Below are positions 24,979 through 32,293 of a stretch of DNA of 64,000 bases, in pieces (the stretch's first letter is position 1; every line of letters begins with the position of its first letter). The stretch is from JBDSKH01 sp035495435 (GTDB lineage: Bacteria; Actinomycetota; Actinomycetes; Actinomycetales; Microbacteriaceae). The stretch covers positions 8,288 to 72,287 of the forward strand of contig DATJFV010000041.1 in assembly GCA_035495435.1 (NCBI GenBank), written 5' to 3'. Position numbers and translations under genes: made by a program. The notes under the pieces are model-generated. The model did no database searches, was not told where the DNA came from, and worked only from the letters and a program-made list of their open reading frames with translations.

Positions 24979-25853
24979 GACAGGTCCTCTCCGGAGGTCG
25001 TGGTGCGGACGATGAGCTGCTGCAGCGACACCGGCGCGAGCTCGAGGCCGGCGGCGGAGGCGTCGCGCCGGCCTGCGGCGTCGAGCGCGCCGACCGTTGC
25101 CGAGGCGAGACCCCCGATCGATTCGCGGTGCAGCACCTCTCGTCCGCGGGTGAAGGCGTCGACGGCGGATGCGGTGCCGGCGATCGTGGTCGCCGCGCCC
25201 CGCAGGGTGTCGGCGTCGCTGTCGATGAGGATCCGGCCCTCGTCGATGACGAGCACGTGCTCGAGCAGGTTGCTCACCTCGTCGATCAGGTGGGTCGACA
25301 GCACGATGGTGCGCGGGTGCTCGGCGTAGTCGGTCAGCAGCCGGTCGTAGAACAGCTGCCGGGCCACCGCGTCGAGCCCGAGGTAGGGCTCGTCGAAGAA
25401 GGTCAAGGGTGCGCGGGACGCGAGACCGACGATCACCCCGACCGCCGACAGCTGCCCGCGGGAGAGTTTCTTGATCCGCCGGTCGAGCGGCAGCCGGAAG
25501 TCGTCGACCAGAGCGGCCGCGAAGTCGGCGTCCCAGCCGGCGAAGAACCAGGGGGCGCTGCTCAGGACGTGCTTGACGCGGAAGTCTTCGGGGTAGCGCT
25601 GGCTCTCCTTGATGAACGCGGTGCGCGCCAGAACCCCGGCGTTCTCGACGGGGTTCTCGCCGAAGACGCGGATCGTGCCGCGGGTGGCGAACTCCTGGGC
25701 CGTGAGCAGCGACATCAGGGTGGTCTTGCCGGCCCCGTTGCGGCCGAGCAGGCCGTAGATGCGGTTCTCGGTCAGCGTGAAGCTGACGTCGTCGACGGCG
25801 TGCACCTTGCCGAACTGCTTGGTGAGGCCCTGCACCTCGGCGACGACGGTCAT
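24975..25853 (-). CDS. ABC transporter ATP-binding protein (YtrB-like)
   Basis: 292 residues. Walker A GLLGRNGAGKTTLM, signature LSRGQLSAV (variant of LSGGQ), Walker B LTFFDEPYLGLD, and H-loop VLSTHLIDEV. The C-terminal third is an accessory region typical of exporter ATPases. The frame is open upstream to 26279, but ATG at 25853 overlaps the GntR stop (ATGA) and begins right at the ABC domain. Partner of the downstream membrane subunit. Confidence 0.9.
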   Translation of the reverse strand: MTVVAEVQGLTKQFGKVHAVDDVSFTLTENRIYGLLGRNGAGKTTLMSLLTAQEFATRGTIRVFGENPVENAGVLARTAFIKESQRYPEDFRVKHVLSSAPWFFAGWDADFAAALVDDFRLPLDRRIKKLSRGQLSAVGVIVGLASRAPLTFFDEPYLGLDAVARQLFYDRLLTDYAEHPRTIVLSTHLIDEVSNLLEHVLVIDEGRILIDSDADTLRGAATTIAGTASAVDAFTRGREVLHRESIGGLASATVGALDAAGRRDASAAGLELAPVSLQQLIVRTTTSGEDLS

Positions 25854-26206
25854 CGCCCGCCCCCCTTCTGGATCATGGCGGTCAGCTGGTCGGCGGTGAT
25901 GCCGAGCTTCTCGGCTTCGACGAGCAGCGGCTGGACGTACTGCTCTCGGAAGCGCTCGCGGCGCTCGGCGACGAGCCGCTCGCGGCTGCCTGCGGCGACG
26001 AACATGCCGATTCCTCTCTTCTTGTAGAGGATCCCGGTGTCGACGAGCAGGTTGACGCCCTTGCCGGCGGTGGCCGGGTTGATCCGATGGAACGCGGCGA
26101 ACTCGTTCGTCGAGGGGACCTGGGTCTCCTCGGGGAGCAGCCCGGCGATGATGTCGTTCTCGATCTGCTCGGCGATCTGCTGGAAGATCGGACGGCTCTC
26201 GTCCAT
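25850..26206 (-). CDS. GntR-family repressor, YtrA subfamily
   Basis: 118 residues. Short GntR regulator with winged helix (IFQQIAEQIENDIIAGLLPEETQVPSTNEFAAFHRINPATAGKGVNLLVDTGILYKKRGIGMFV, given here only as landmarks in order: IFQQIAEQIE, QVPSTNEFA, RINPATAGK, KKRGIGMFV) and only a small C-terminal helix pair, as in YtrA. First gene of a regulator-ATPase-permease operon. GGGAGG precedes ATG at 26206, and a near-perfect palindrome 20 bp upstream is its likely operator, implying autorepression. Confidence 0.92.
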   Translation of the reverse strand: MDESRPIFQQIAEQIENDIIAGLLPEETQVPSTNEFAAFHRINPATAGKGVNLLVDTGILYKKRGIGMFVAAGSRERLVAERRERFREQYVQPLLVEAEKLGITADQLTAMIQKGGGR

Positions 26207-26225
26207 GGGCGGCCTCCCTTCTGGT

Positions 26226-26259
26226 TGGTTGGTTAGTTACTTGTGTAACTAACCAACCA
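26226..26259. promoter_or_regulatory. Palindromic operator of the GntR/YtrA operon
   Basis: A perfect inverted repeat with 15-bp arms (26226-26240 and 26245-26259) around TTGT; inner core GTTAC-TTGT-GTAAC and outer GGTT repeats. It is strikingly AT-rich for this genome and lies between a TTGACA -35 match on the minus strand (26274-26279) and the GntR start, where a bound repressor would block transcription. A terminator role for the upstream SDR is less likely, as there is no T-tract. Confidence 0.75.
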
Positions 26260-26275
26260 GGTGAGAGGGCTCGTG

Positions 26276-27058
26276 TCAAGCTCGGCGGACGCGCATCATC
26301 CGTTCGACGGTGCGCAGCACGAGGCGCCGCGGCGCGAGCGGAGACACCGCCGCAGCGGCCGCATTCGCCCGCCCCGAGACCACGACCGGAGGTGTGGAGC
26401 GGCGATCCAGGGCCCGCAGGCCCGTCGCCACCACCTCATCCGGAGTCTGCTCTGCGCCGTGCCCGGCGTCCGCGTTGCCTGCGACGTCGAAGAACTCGGT
26501 CGTGGTGAAACCGGGCGCCAGCGCCAGCACCTTCACGCCCGCGGGCCGCGCCTCCTGCCAGACGGCCTGGCTGAAACTCAGCACGAACGCTTTCGCCGCC
26601 CCGTATGCGGCCATGAGCGGCACCGGCTGGAAGGCAGCCGTGCTGGCGATGTTGACGATCGCGCCGCCACGGCGTGCGATCAGGCCCGGCAGGAAGGCGC
26701 GCGTCACATCCACGACCGCGGCGACATCCACGGCGATCATCCGCTCGAGGACGTCCGGGTCTTCGCCGGCGACCGGGCCGTGCGCCCCGAACCCGGCGTT
26801 GTTGATCACGGTGTCGATCTCGCCCTCGATGCGCTGCCGCAGTTCGCGCCCGGCGGCCGGGCGTGACAGATCGGCCGTGACCACCTCGGCACGGATGCCG
26901 TGCGCCGCTTCCAGCTCGTCGGCCAACTCGCGCAGGCGGTCGGTGCGGCGCGCCACGAGGACGAGGTCCGAGCCGCGGGCGGCCAGGGCACGGGCGAATG
27001 CCGCGCCGATGCCCGAACTGGCACCGGTGACGAGCGAGCGGGTGGGTGAGTAGGTCAT
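26276..27058 (-). CDS. Short-chain dehydrogenase/reductase
   Basis: 260 residues. SLVTGASSGIGAAFARALAARG at the N-terminus, NNAGFG, Ser in IVNIASTAAF and Tyr-Lys in YGAAKAF give the full SDR set. The C-terminal tail (APRRLVLRTVERMMRVRRA) is basic and amphipathic, as in DltE-like short-chain dehydrogenases. It lies 4 bp after a VOC gene on the same strand. The frame is open further upstream, but ATG at 27058 begins exactly at the Rossmann fold. Substrate unknown. Confidence 0.88.
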   Translation of the reverse strand: MTYSPTRSLVTGASSGIGAAFARALAARGSDLVLVARRTDRLRELADELEAAHGIRAEVVTADLSRPAAGRELRQRIEGEIDTVINNAGFGAHGPVAGEDPDVLERMIAVDVAAVVDVTRAFLPGLIARRGGAIVNIASTAAFQPVPLMAAYGAAKAFVLSFSQAVWQEARPAGVKVLALAPGFTTTEFFDVAGNADAGHGAEQTPDEVVATGLRALDRRSTPPVVVSGRANAAAAAVSPLAPRRLVLRTVERMMRVRRA

Positions 27059-27062
27059 GTGC

Positions 27063-27491
27063 TCAGCCTTGCAGACAGAACTCGTTGCCCTCGGGATCGC
27101 GCAGTTGGTAATACCGCTCGGGCCACGGTCCCCAGTTCTGCTCGATCCTGCGTACCACGGTGGCGCCGAGGGCGACCAGACGATCCTTCTCGGCCTCGAA
27201 CTCCTCGTCGCTGGCGCGTCGGCCCTCGACCGCGTTGATGTCGAGGTGCAGTCGATTGCGGGTGGACTTCGGCCCATCGGCATGCTGGAAGAACAGCCGC
27301 GGACCTCTGCCCTCGGGGTCTTCGGCAAGTCCACGGCTGCGCAGATCCGCTTCGCTGAGCCCGCTATCCAGAAGCATCCGCTTCAGGTCGCCCTCGAACG
27401 TGGCGGGCGGGTAGCCGAACACCTCGGACCAGAACCGCGAGAGGGCGACGGGGTCGTCGGCATAGAACACGATGTTTCCCAGAACTGCCAT
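27063..27491 (-). CDS. VOC-family (glyoxalase-like) protein
   Basis: 142 residues, one VOC protein: MAVLGNIVFYADDPVALSRFW at the start and YYQLRDPEGNEFCLQG at the end, with HLDI in the middle (NRLHLDINAV). This 'PEGNEFC' type is common in actinobacteria and usually of unknown substrate. Co-directional with and 4 bp before the SDR gene; divergent from the amidase with an 18 bp gap. Confidence 0.85.
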   Translation of the reverse strand: MAVLGNIVFYADDPVALSRFWSEVFGYPPATFEGDLKRMLLDSGLSEADLRSRGLAEDPEGRGPRLFFQHADGPKSTRNRLHLDINAVEGRRASDEEFEAEKDRLVALGATVVRRIEQNWGPWPERYYQLRDPEGNEFCLQG

Positions 27492-27496
27492 GTGCC

Positions 27497-27502
27497 TAGG
27501 CT
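27497..27502 (+). promoter_or_regulatory. -10 box of the amidase gene
   Basis: TAGGCT ends 7 nt before ATG at 27510. It lies within the 18 bp separating the amidase from the divergent VOC gene. Confidence 0.45.
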
Positions 27503-27509
27503 CTCAAGC

Positions 27510-28922
27510 ATGTTCGCGTTGCACCATCTCACCGCGCTGGAGCAGCTCGACTGGCTGCGACGCGGCGAGGTCACCCCGCGAGAACTCACCGAGCACTACC
27601 TCGAGCGCATCACCCGGCTCGACGGTGAGTTGGGCGCGTTCGTCACCGTCACCCCCGAGCGCGCGCTGGCACGGGCGGATGCGGTGGCCGGCACGGCGCG
27701 CGCCGCAGCCCTGTGGGGCCTGCCCACCGCCGAGAAAGACCTCTGGCGCACCGCCGGGGTGCCGACCCGTTTCGGGTCGCGGGTGTTCTCCGACTTCGTG
27801 CCGGACGAGTCCGACGATCTCGTGAGCGACCTCGAGGCCGCGGGCACGGTCAGCCTGGGGAAGACCAACACCCCCGAGTTCGGTATGCCGAGCTACACCG
27901 AGCCGCGTGCGAACGCTGCCGCCCGCACCCCGTACGACCTGTCCCGTGGGGCCGGCGGATCGAGCGGGGGAGCCGCGGTGGCGGTGGCAGCCGGGCTGCT
28001 TCCCGTGGCACCGGGCTCCGATGGGGGCGGTTCGATCCGCATCCCGGCGGCCTCGACCGGGCTCGTGGGGCTGAAACCGTCGCGCGGCCGTATCCCGTCG
28101 GGCGCGGGGTTCGGCGATCCGGCCGGACTCGTGGTGCCGGGCCCGCTGGCGCGGACGGTCGCCGATGCGGCGCTGCTGCTCGACGCGCTGGTCTCGGCCC
28201 GGCCCTACCGCTACGCCACTGCGGCGCCGGCCTGGGACGGCGGTGCCTACCTCAACGCCGCAGTGCGCGGCGAGGGCCGGTTCCAGCTGGGTGTCACCAC
28301 CTGGTCGCCGTGGGCCACCGCCTACGAGCTCGCCCTCGAACCCGCGGCGCAGGCCGCCCTCGACCTGGCCGTCACCGAGCTGTCGGCCATCGGTCACGGC
28401 CTCGAAGAGTTCGCGCCCGGCGAGGACGCGGGGTACGCACCCGCGTTCCGCACCGTCTGGCAGGCGGGTGCCGCCGGCATCCCGGTCGAGGAGGCCGACC
28501 TGACCCGCCTGGAACCGCTCACCGCCTGGCTGGTGGGGCAGGGGCGCCGGGTCGGTGCCGGCGAGCTCGCCGAGGCCCTGCAGTGGTTGTCCCTGTTCGA
28601 GCAGCGCCTCATCACGGCGTTCTCGCCCTACGACGCCGTGCTGACCCCGGCGCTCGCGATGACTCCGCGGCCGGTGGGCTGGTACGACGCCGACGATCCG
28701 GAACGCAACTTCGCCCAGCAGGTGCAGGTCACCCCGTACACGAGCATGGTGAATGTGGCAGGCCTGCCGGCGATCAGCCTGCCGGTGGCGACGACCGACG
28801 ACGGCCTGCCGATGGGGGTGCAGCTGATCGGCCGTCCGGGTGGCGAGCACGTGCTGCTCGCCATCGGTGCCCAGCTCGAGCGACGCCTCGCCTGGCATCG
28901 CAGGCACCCGCCGCAGTGGTGA
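27510..28922 (+). CDS. Amidase-signature hydrolase
   Basis: 470 residues. The Ser-cisSer-Lys triad is visible: Lys76 (TAEKDLW), cis-Ser151 (GAGGSSGGAAVAVAAG) and nucleophile Ser175 (GSDGGGSIRIPAAS). C-terminal landmarks TPYTSMVNVAGLPAISLPV and GLPMGVQLIGRPGGEHVLL are typical. No GatB/GatC partner is nearby, so this is probably a stand-alone amidase acting on a small amide rather than the Glu-tRNA amidotransferase. The frame opens far upstream, but ATG at 27510 has a -10 box 7 nt before it. Confidence 0.92.
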   Translation: MFALHHLTALEQLDWLRRGEVTPRELTEHYLERITRLDGELGAFVTVTPERALARADAVAGTARAAALWGLPTAEKDLWRTAGVPTRFGSRVFSDFVPDESDDLVSDLEAAGTVSLGKTNTPEFGMPSYTEPRANAAARTPYDLSRGAGGSSGGAAVAVAAGLLPVAPGSDGGGSIRIPAASTGLVGLKPSRGRIPSGAGFGDPAGLVVPGPLARTVADAALLLDALVSARPYRYATAAPAWDGGAYLNAAVRGEGRFQLGVTTWSPWATAYELALEPAAQAALDLAVTELSAIGHGLEEFAPGEDAGYAPAFRTVWQAGAAGIPVEEADLTRLEPLTAWLVGQGRRVGAGELAEALQWLSLFEQRLITAFSPYDAVLTPALAMTPRPVGWYDADDPERNFAQQVQVTPYTSMVNVAGLPAISLPVATTDDGLPMGVQLIGRPGGEHVLLAIGAQLERRLAWHRRHPPQW

Positions 28923-28932
28923 CCCGACGACC

Positions 28933-29394
28933 TCAGCGACGCGGCCGGCGCACGTAGCCGCCGAGCTCCAGACCGGCGCCCACCTCGAAGCGATTGGTGC
29001 GGGCGTCCTGGCCGGCGGCGATGTAGAGCGGGATGAACCACAGTCCGTACCGCTTCCACTGCTCTTTGTGCTCGGCCTCGTGCTCGAGCACCTCGTCGCC
29101 GTCGTTGTCGCGGGTCAGATAGATGGCGCCGATGGTCGTCCCCGCCCGGCCGAACGACCACGTCGGCATGCCCACGAAGTAGTGCAAGCCGTTGCGCCGG
29201 CGAAGCCGGCCCGGAAGTACCGCCCCGTAGAGGAACGCGCACCCCGTGGCGAACCAGTAGCCAGGCCGGGTCCACACCGGCCAGAGCAGGAACGAGCGCA
29301 GCGCGGGGCGCCGGCGCACTCCCCGGTCGATCGCGGCGAAGAACCGACCCGCGCGGCTGCGCACCGCCGGTTCGACCTCGGGCAGCGCTTTCAC
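28933..29394 (-). CDS. Small membrane-associated protein with HExxH motif
   Basis: 153 residues from a GTG that overlaps the stop of the upstream oxidoreductase (GTGA). One hydrophobic segment (YWFATGCAFLYGAVLPG) is followed by GMPTWSFGRAGTTIGAIYLTRD and EVLEHEAEHKEQWKRYG, which contains HEAEH, a zinc-metallopeptidase-type HExxH. The HExxH is followed by a second hydrophobic stretch (LWFIPLYIAAG) and a Glu-containing NRFEVGAGLE. I recall similar actinobacterial proteins mis-annotated as Fe-S oxidoreductases; no cysteine cluster is present. Function unknown. Confidence 0.65.
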   Translation of the reverse strand: MKALPEVEPAVRSRAGRFFAAIDRGVRRRPALRSFLLWPVWTRPGYWFATGCAFLYGAVLPGRLRRRNGLHYFVGMPTWSFGRAGTTIGAIYLTRDNDGDEVLEHEAEHKEQWKRYGLWFIPLYIAAGQDARTNRFEVGAGLELGGYVRRPRR

Positions 29395-30815
29395 GCCGAC
29401 TCCCGGCCGTAGCTTTCGAGGAAGCGCAGCCACACCTCGTTCACCGTGGGGTAGGCGGGCACGGCGTGCCAGAGCCGCGAGAGCGGTACCTCGGCCACGA
29501 TGGCGATGGTCGCGGCCTGGATCATCTCGGCGACGTCGGGCCCGACGAAGGTGACGCCGAGCAGCACCTGGCGGTCCTCGTCGATGATCGCCCGCGCCTG
29601 CCCGTGGTAGTCGTCGGCGTGGGCGCTCGCCCCGGCGATCCACGACAGGTCGTAGTCGATCACCTTCACCCGCTTGCCGGTCTTCTCGGCCTGCTCGGCG
29701 GTGAGTCCCACCGACGCCACCTCCGGGTCGGTGAAGGTCACCTGCGGCACCACCTGGTGGTCGGCGGTGGCGACGTGCCGGCCCCAGGGGGCGTCGTCGA
29801 CCGGGCGGCCGGCCGCGCGCGCGGCGATGACGTCTCCGGCAGCGCGGGCCTGGTACTTGCCCTGATGGGTGAGCAGCGCCCGGTGGTTCACGTCTCCGGT
29901 CGCATAGAGCCAGTCGAACCCGGTCACGCGCAGGGTGTCGTCGACCTCGAGCCAGTCGCCGCTGGTGAGCCCGATCGCCTCCAGGCCGAGTCCGTGGGTG
30001 CGCGGGCGGCGGCCGGTCGCCACGAGCACCTGGGCCGCGGTGATCGTGCTGCCGTCGGAGAGGTCGAGGGTGGCACCGGCGTCGTCGCGCCGGGCGGCGA
30101 CGGCCTCCACCCCGGTGCGGATCGTCACGCCCGCCGTCTCCAGCGCTGCACGCACCGCCTCGCCGGCGAACGGCTCCTGTCCGGCCAGCAGTCCGGATCC
30201 GCGCACCAGCACGGTCACCTCGGTGCCGAAGCTCGCGTACGCGGTGGCCATCTCACAGGCCACGACCCCGCCGCCCAGGATGACGAGGCTGTCGGGCGCC
30301 TCGGTTGCGCTCGTGGCATCCCGGCTCACCCACGGCTCGATGTCGGCCAGCCCCGGAATATCGGGGATCATCGGATCGCTTCCGGTGCTCACCGTGACCG
30401 CGTGCCGCGCGGTCAACTCGACCTCGCCCTCGGCCGTCACGACCGTGACGGCGCGCTCGCCGGTGAAGTGGGCGTGCCCGCGCACCAGGTCGATCCCGGC
30501 GCTGTCGAGCCACTCGGCCTGCGAGGAGTCGTCCCAGTCGTGCGTGAGCACCGTGCGGCGCGCGAACGCCCCCGCCGGATCCACACCCCCCGTCACGGCC
30601 TGCCGTGCCCCGTCGACGGCGTTCGCGGCACGGAGCGCCGCCCCGGCCCGCAGCAGCCCCTTCGAGGGCATGCACGCCCAGTAGGAGCACTCGCCGCCGA
30701 CGAGCTCGGCCTCGACGATCACGGCACGGAGACCGCCTTTCGTGGCGTAGTCGGCCACGTTCTCGCCGACGGCTCCGGCTCCGATCACGATCAGGTCGTA
30801 CTCCCGCGAAGTCAT
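29391..30815 (-). CDS. FAD-dependent pyridine nucleotide-disulfide oxidoreductase (Lpd/MerA-like)
   Basis: 474 residues. FAD-binding VIGAGAVGENVA (10-21), redox-active disulfide Cys43-x4-Cys48 in GGECSYWACMPSK, NAD(P)-binding VILGGGVVACEMA, second FAD site YATGDVN and a C-terminal dimerisation domain. Where lipoamide dehydrogenase and glutathione reductase have His-Pro-Thr-x-x-Glu, this protein has Tyr455-Pro-Thr-x-x-Glu460, so the usual acid-base His is missing. No lipoyl-complex genes are nearby. It may be a thiol or quinone reductase; true substrate unknown. ATG at 30815 has a TACGCT -10 box 6 nt upstream. Confidence 0.88.
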   Translation of the reverse strand: MTSREYDLIVIGAGAVGENVADYATKGGLRAVIVEAELVGGECSYWACMPSKGLLRAGAALRAANAVDGARQAVTGGVDPAGAFARRTVLTHDWDDSSQAEWLDSAGIDLVRGHAHFTGERAVTVVTAEGEVELTARHAVTVSTGSDPMIPDIPGLADIEPWVSRDATSATEAPDSLVILGGGVVACEMATAYASFGTEVTVLVRGSGLLAGQEPFAGEAVRAALETAGVTIRTGVEAVAARRDDAGATLDLSDGSTITAAQVLVATGRRPRTHGLGLEAIGLTSGDWLEVDDTLRVTGFDWLYATGDVNHRALLTHQGKYQARAAGDVIAARAAGRPVDDAPWGRHVATADHQVVPQVTFTDPEVASVGLTAEQAEKTGKRVKVIDYDLSWIAGASAHADDYHGQARAIIDEDRQVLLGVTFVGPDVAEMIQAATIAIVAEVPLSRLWHAVPAYPTVNEVWLRFLESYGRESA

Positions 30816-30821
30816 CTTCGA

Positions 30822-30827
30822 AGCGTA
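30822..30827 (-). promoter_or_regulatory. -10 box of the disulfide oxidoreductase gene
   Basis: TACGCT on the minus strand ends 6 nt before ATG at 30815; leaderless spacing. Confidence 0.4.
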
Positions 30828-30865
30828 CGCGGGAGCGCACCGCTCGCGCGGGGCGGGCGATCCGC

Positions 30866-30871
30866 TAAATT
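30866..30871 (+). promoter_or_regulatory. -10 box of the DUF4333 lipoprotein gene
   Basis: TAAATT, about 30 bp before the start, followed by GGAGG (30891-30895) 5 nt before GTG 30901: a conventional leadered promoter, unlike most in this window. Confidence 0.4.
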
Positions 30872-30900
30872 CATGACAACCGAACACCTTGGAGGCACCG

Positions 30901-31488
30901 GTGCGTTCCCGGATCATTTCCCTTGCTGTCGTGGGCAGCGCGCTTGCCCTGGCGCTCAGCGGCTGTTTCTCGTTGACGCCGCAGATCCCTGAGGTGGCGG
31001 CCTCCGACGTCGCGACCGCTGTGGCCGACAAACTCGAAGAGCAGGTCGGCACTCGCCCCGAGGTCGACTGCGGCACCAACAAGGTGCAGCTCGAGGTGGG
31101 CAACAAGCTGACCTGCATCCTCACCGATCCGGGCAGCGGGCTCGAGTACGACACCGTGGTGACCTTCACCGAGGTGACCGGCACCGACTACAAGTTCGAC
31201 TTCGCCGTCGCGGATTCGCCCAACAACCCGCCGGAGCCGACTGTCGATCCCAACGCGCCCACCGTTTCCGGTGACGACATCGCCGCCCTCGTGGTGACGG
31301 CTCTGACGCCCCAGCTCGATGTTCCGCCGGTGGTCAGCTGCCCCGAGCCGGAGGTCACGATCGCGGTCGACAATCAGACCTTCTGCTCGTTCACCGACGA
31401 CCAGGGCCCGCACGATGTGACGGTGACGATCACGTCGTACGACCCGTCGACGGGCACCTACACGATCAACGCGAAGGTGACCAGCTAA
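30901..31488 (+). CDS. DUF4333-type lipoprotein with two tandem repeats
   Basis: 195 residues. Signal peptide and lipobox LSGC (19-22; Cys22), then two similar modules: DVATAVADKLEEQVGTRPEVDCG...LTCILTDPGSG and DDIAALVVTALTPQLDVPPVVSC...TFCSFTDDQG. Each has the DUF4333 pattern of a helix, a 'V.C' strand, and a second Cys about 20 residues later, probably a disulfide. DUF4333 proteins are secreted or lipid-anchored actinobacterial proteins without known function. Start GTG 30901 fits the GGAGG; the longer TTG start at 30889 would overlap it. Stop overlaps the convergent arginase-family gene. Confidence 0.82.
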   Translation: MRSRIISLAVVGSALALALSGCFSLTPQIPEVAASDVATAVADKLEEQVGTRPEVDCGTNKVQLEVGNKLTCILTDPGSGLEYDTVVTFTEVTGTDYKFDFAVADSPNNPPEPTVDPNAPTVSGDDIAALVVTALTPQLDVPPVVSCPEPEVTIAVDNQTFCSFTDDQGPHDVTVTITSYDPSTGTYTINAKVTS

Positions 31489-32291
31489 CGCGACGACGCG
31501 GCGAGCGCCCCCACGATCCTCAGGAGCGTGGGGGCGTCGTCGATGCGCCCCTCGTCCGACGCGGGTGCGTACGACGCCAGGGTGGCTCCGGCGAGCGGCA
31601 GGCGCGCGGTGAGGGCCGAGATCGCCGCCAGCAGTCCGGCGGCGGGAAGTCCGAAGGGCTCGGGGTCGAGCAGTCCGGCGAACTCGGCCGGATCGAGCAC
31701 GTCGAGGTCGATGTGCAGGTACACGCTCGATGCGCCCGACGCGGCCACGGCATCCGCCAATGCCGCCGGGTCTCCGAGCTCGTCGACCCCGAATGCGCGG
31801 ATGCCCAGCTGTGTCGCGTGGGTCTGCTCGCCCGGGTCCCAGGACCGTGCGCCGGCGAGGAACACCCGGTCGGCCGGCACGGTCGCGTCGTCGACGAGGG
31901 CGTGCAGCACCATGCCGGAGAACGCGCCGGAGGGCGAGGTTTCGGGGGAGTTGAGGTCGGGGTGCGCGTCGAACCAGACCAGTGCGATATCGCCGCGGCG
32001 GGCGGCGTGGGCCACGGCAGCGGACGACACGGAGCAGTCGCCGCCGATGGTCACGACGGGCCCCTCGAGGTCGCTCAGCGCGTCGGCGAGCCGCTCGCGG
32101 ACCAGCTGCAGCGAGCTGAACCGTGCGATCCCGCCGCCCTGGTCGTCTCCGGCCTCGAGCGGCACCGCGACCTCGATGGTGCGCGCTGAGGGCAGGTCTT
32201 CGCGGATGGCCGCGGCGCCTTCGGCGAGGCGCATCGCGCGCGACGACGGGGAGCCTTGCCATTGGGGCACGACGACGAAGCTGACCGGCAT
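31485..32291 (-). CDS. Arginase/agmatinase-family (ureohydrolase) protein
   Basis: 268 residues. Metal-site motifs WFDAHPDLN (Asp108, His110, Asp112) and YLHIDLDVLDP (Asp195, Asp197) are intact, but the first motif, normally GGDHS, reads GGDCS with Cys86 in place of the Mn-ligand His. This places it in an actinobacterial arginase-like branch rather than true arginase or agmatinase, and its substrate is uncertain. It follows a membrane protein gene by 2 bp (operon) and overlaps the convergent lipoprotein gene by 4 bp. Confidence 0.82.
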   Translation of the reverse strand: MPVSFVVVPQWQGSPSSRAMRLAEGAAAIREDLPSARTIEVAVPLEAGDDQGGGIARFSSLQLVRERLADALSDLEGPVVTIGGDCSVSSAAVAHAARRGDIALVWFDAHPDLNSPETSPSGAFSGMVLHALVDDATVPADRVFLAGARSWDPGEQTHATQLGIRAFGVDELGDPAALADAVAASGASSVYLHIDLDVLDPAEFAGLLDPEPFGLPAAGLLAAISALTARLPLAGATLASYAPASDEGRIDDAPTLLRIVGALAASSR

Positions 32292-32293
32292 CT

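Noticed and set aside
26226..26259. Rho-independent terminator for the SDR gene
   Set aside because: The palindrome is AT-rich with no T-tract on the minus strand and lies over the GntR promoter, so an operator role is better supported.
27510..28922. gatA (Glu-tRNA amidotransferase subunit A)
   Set aside because: No gatB or gatC nearby; 470 residues with a general amidase signature fit a stand-alone amidase better.
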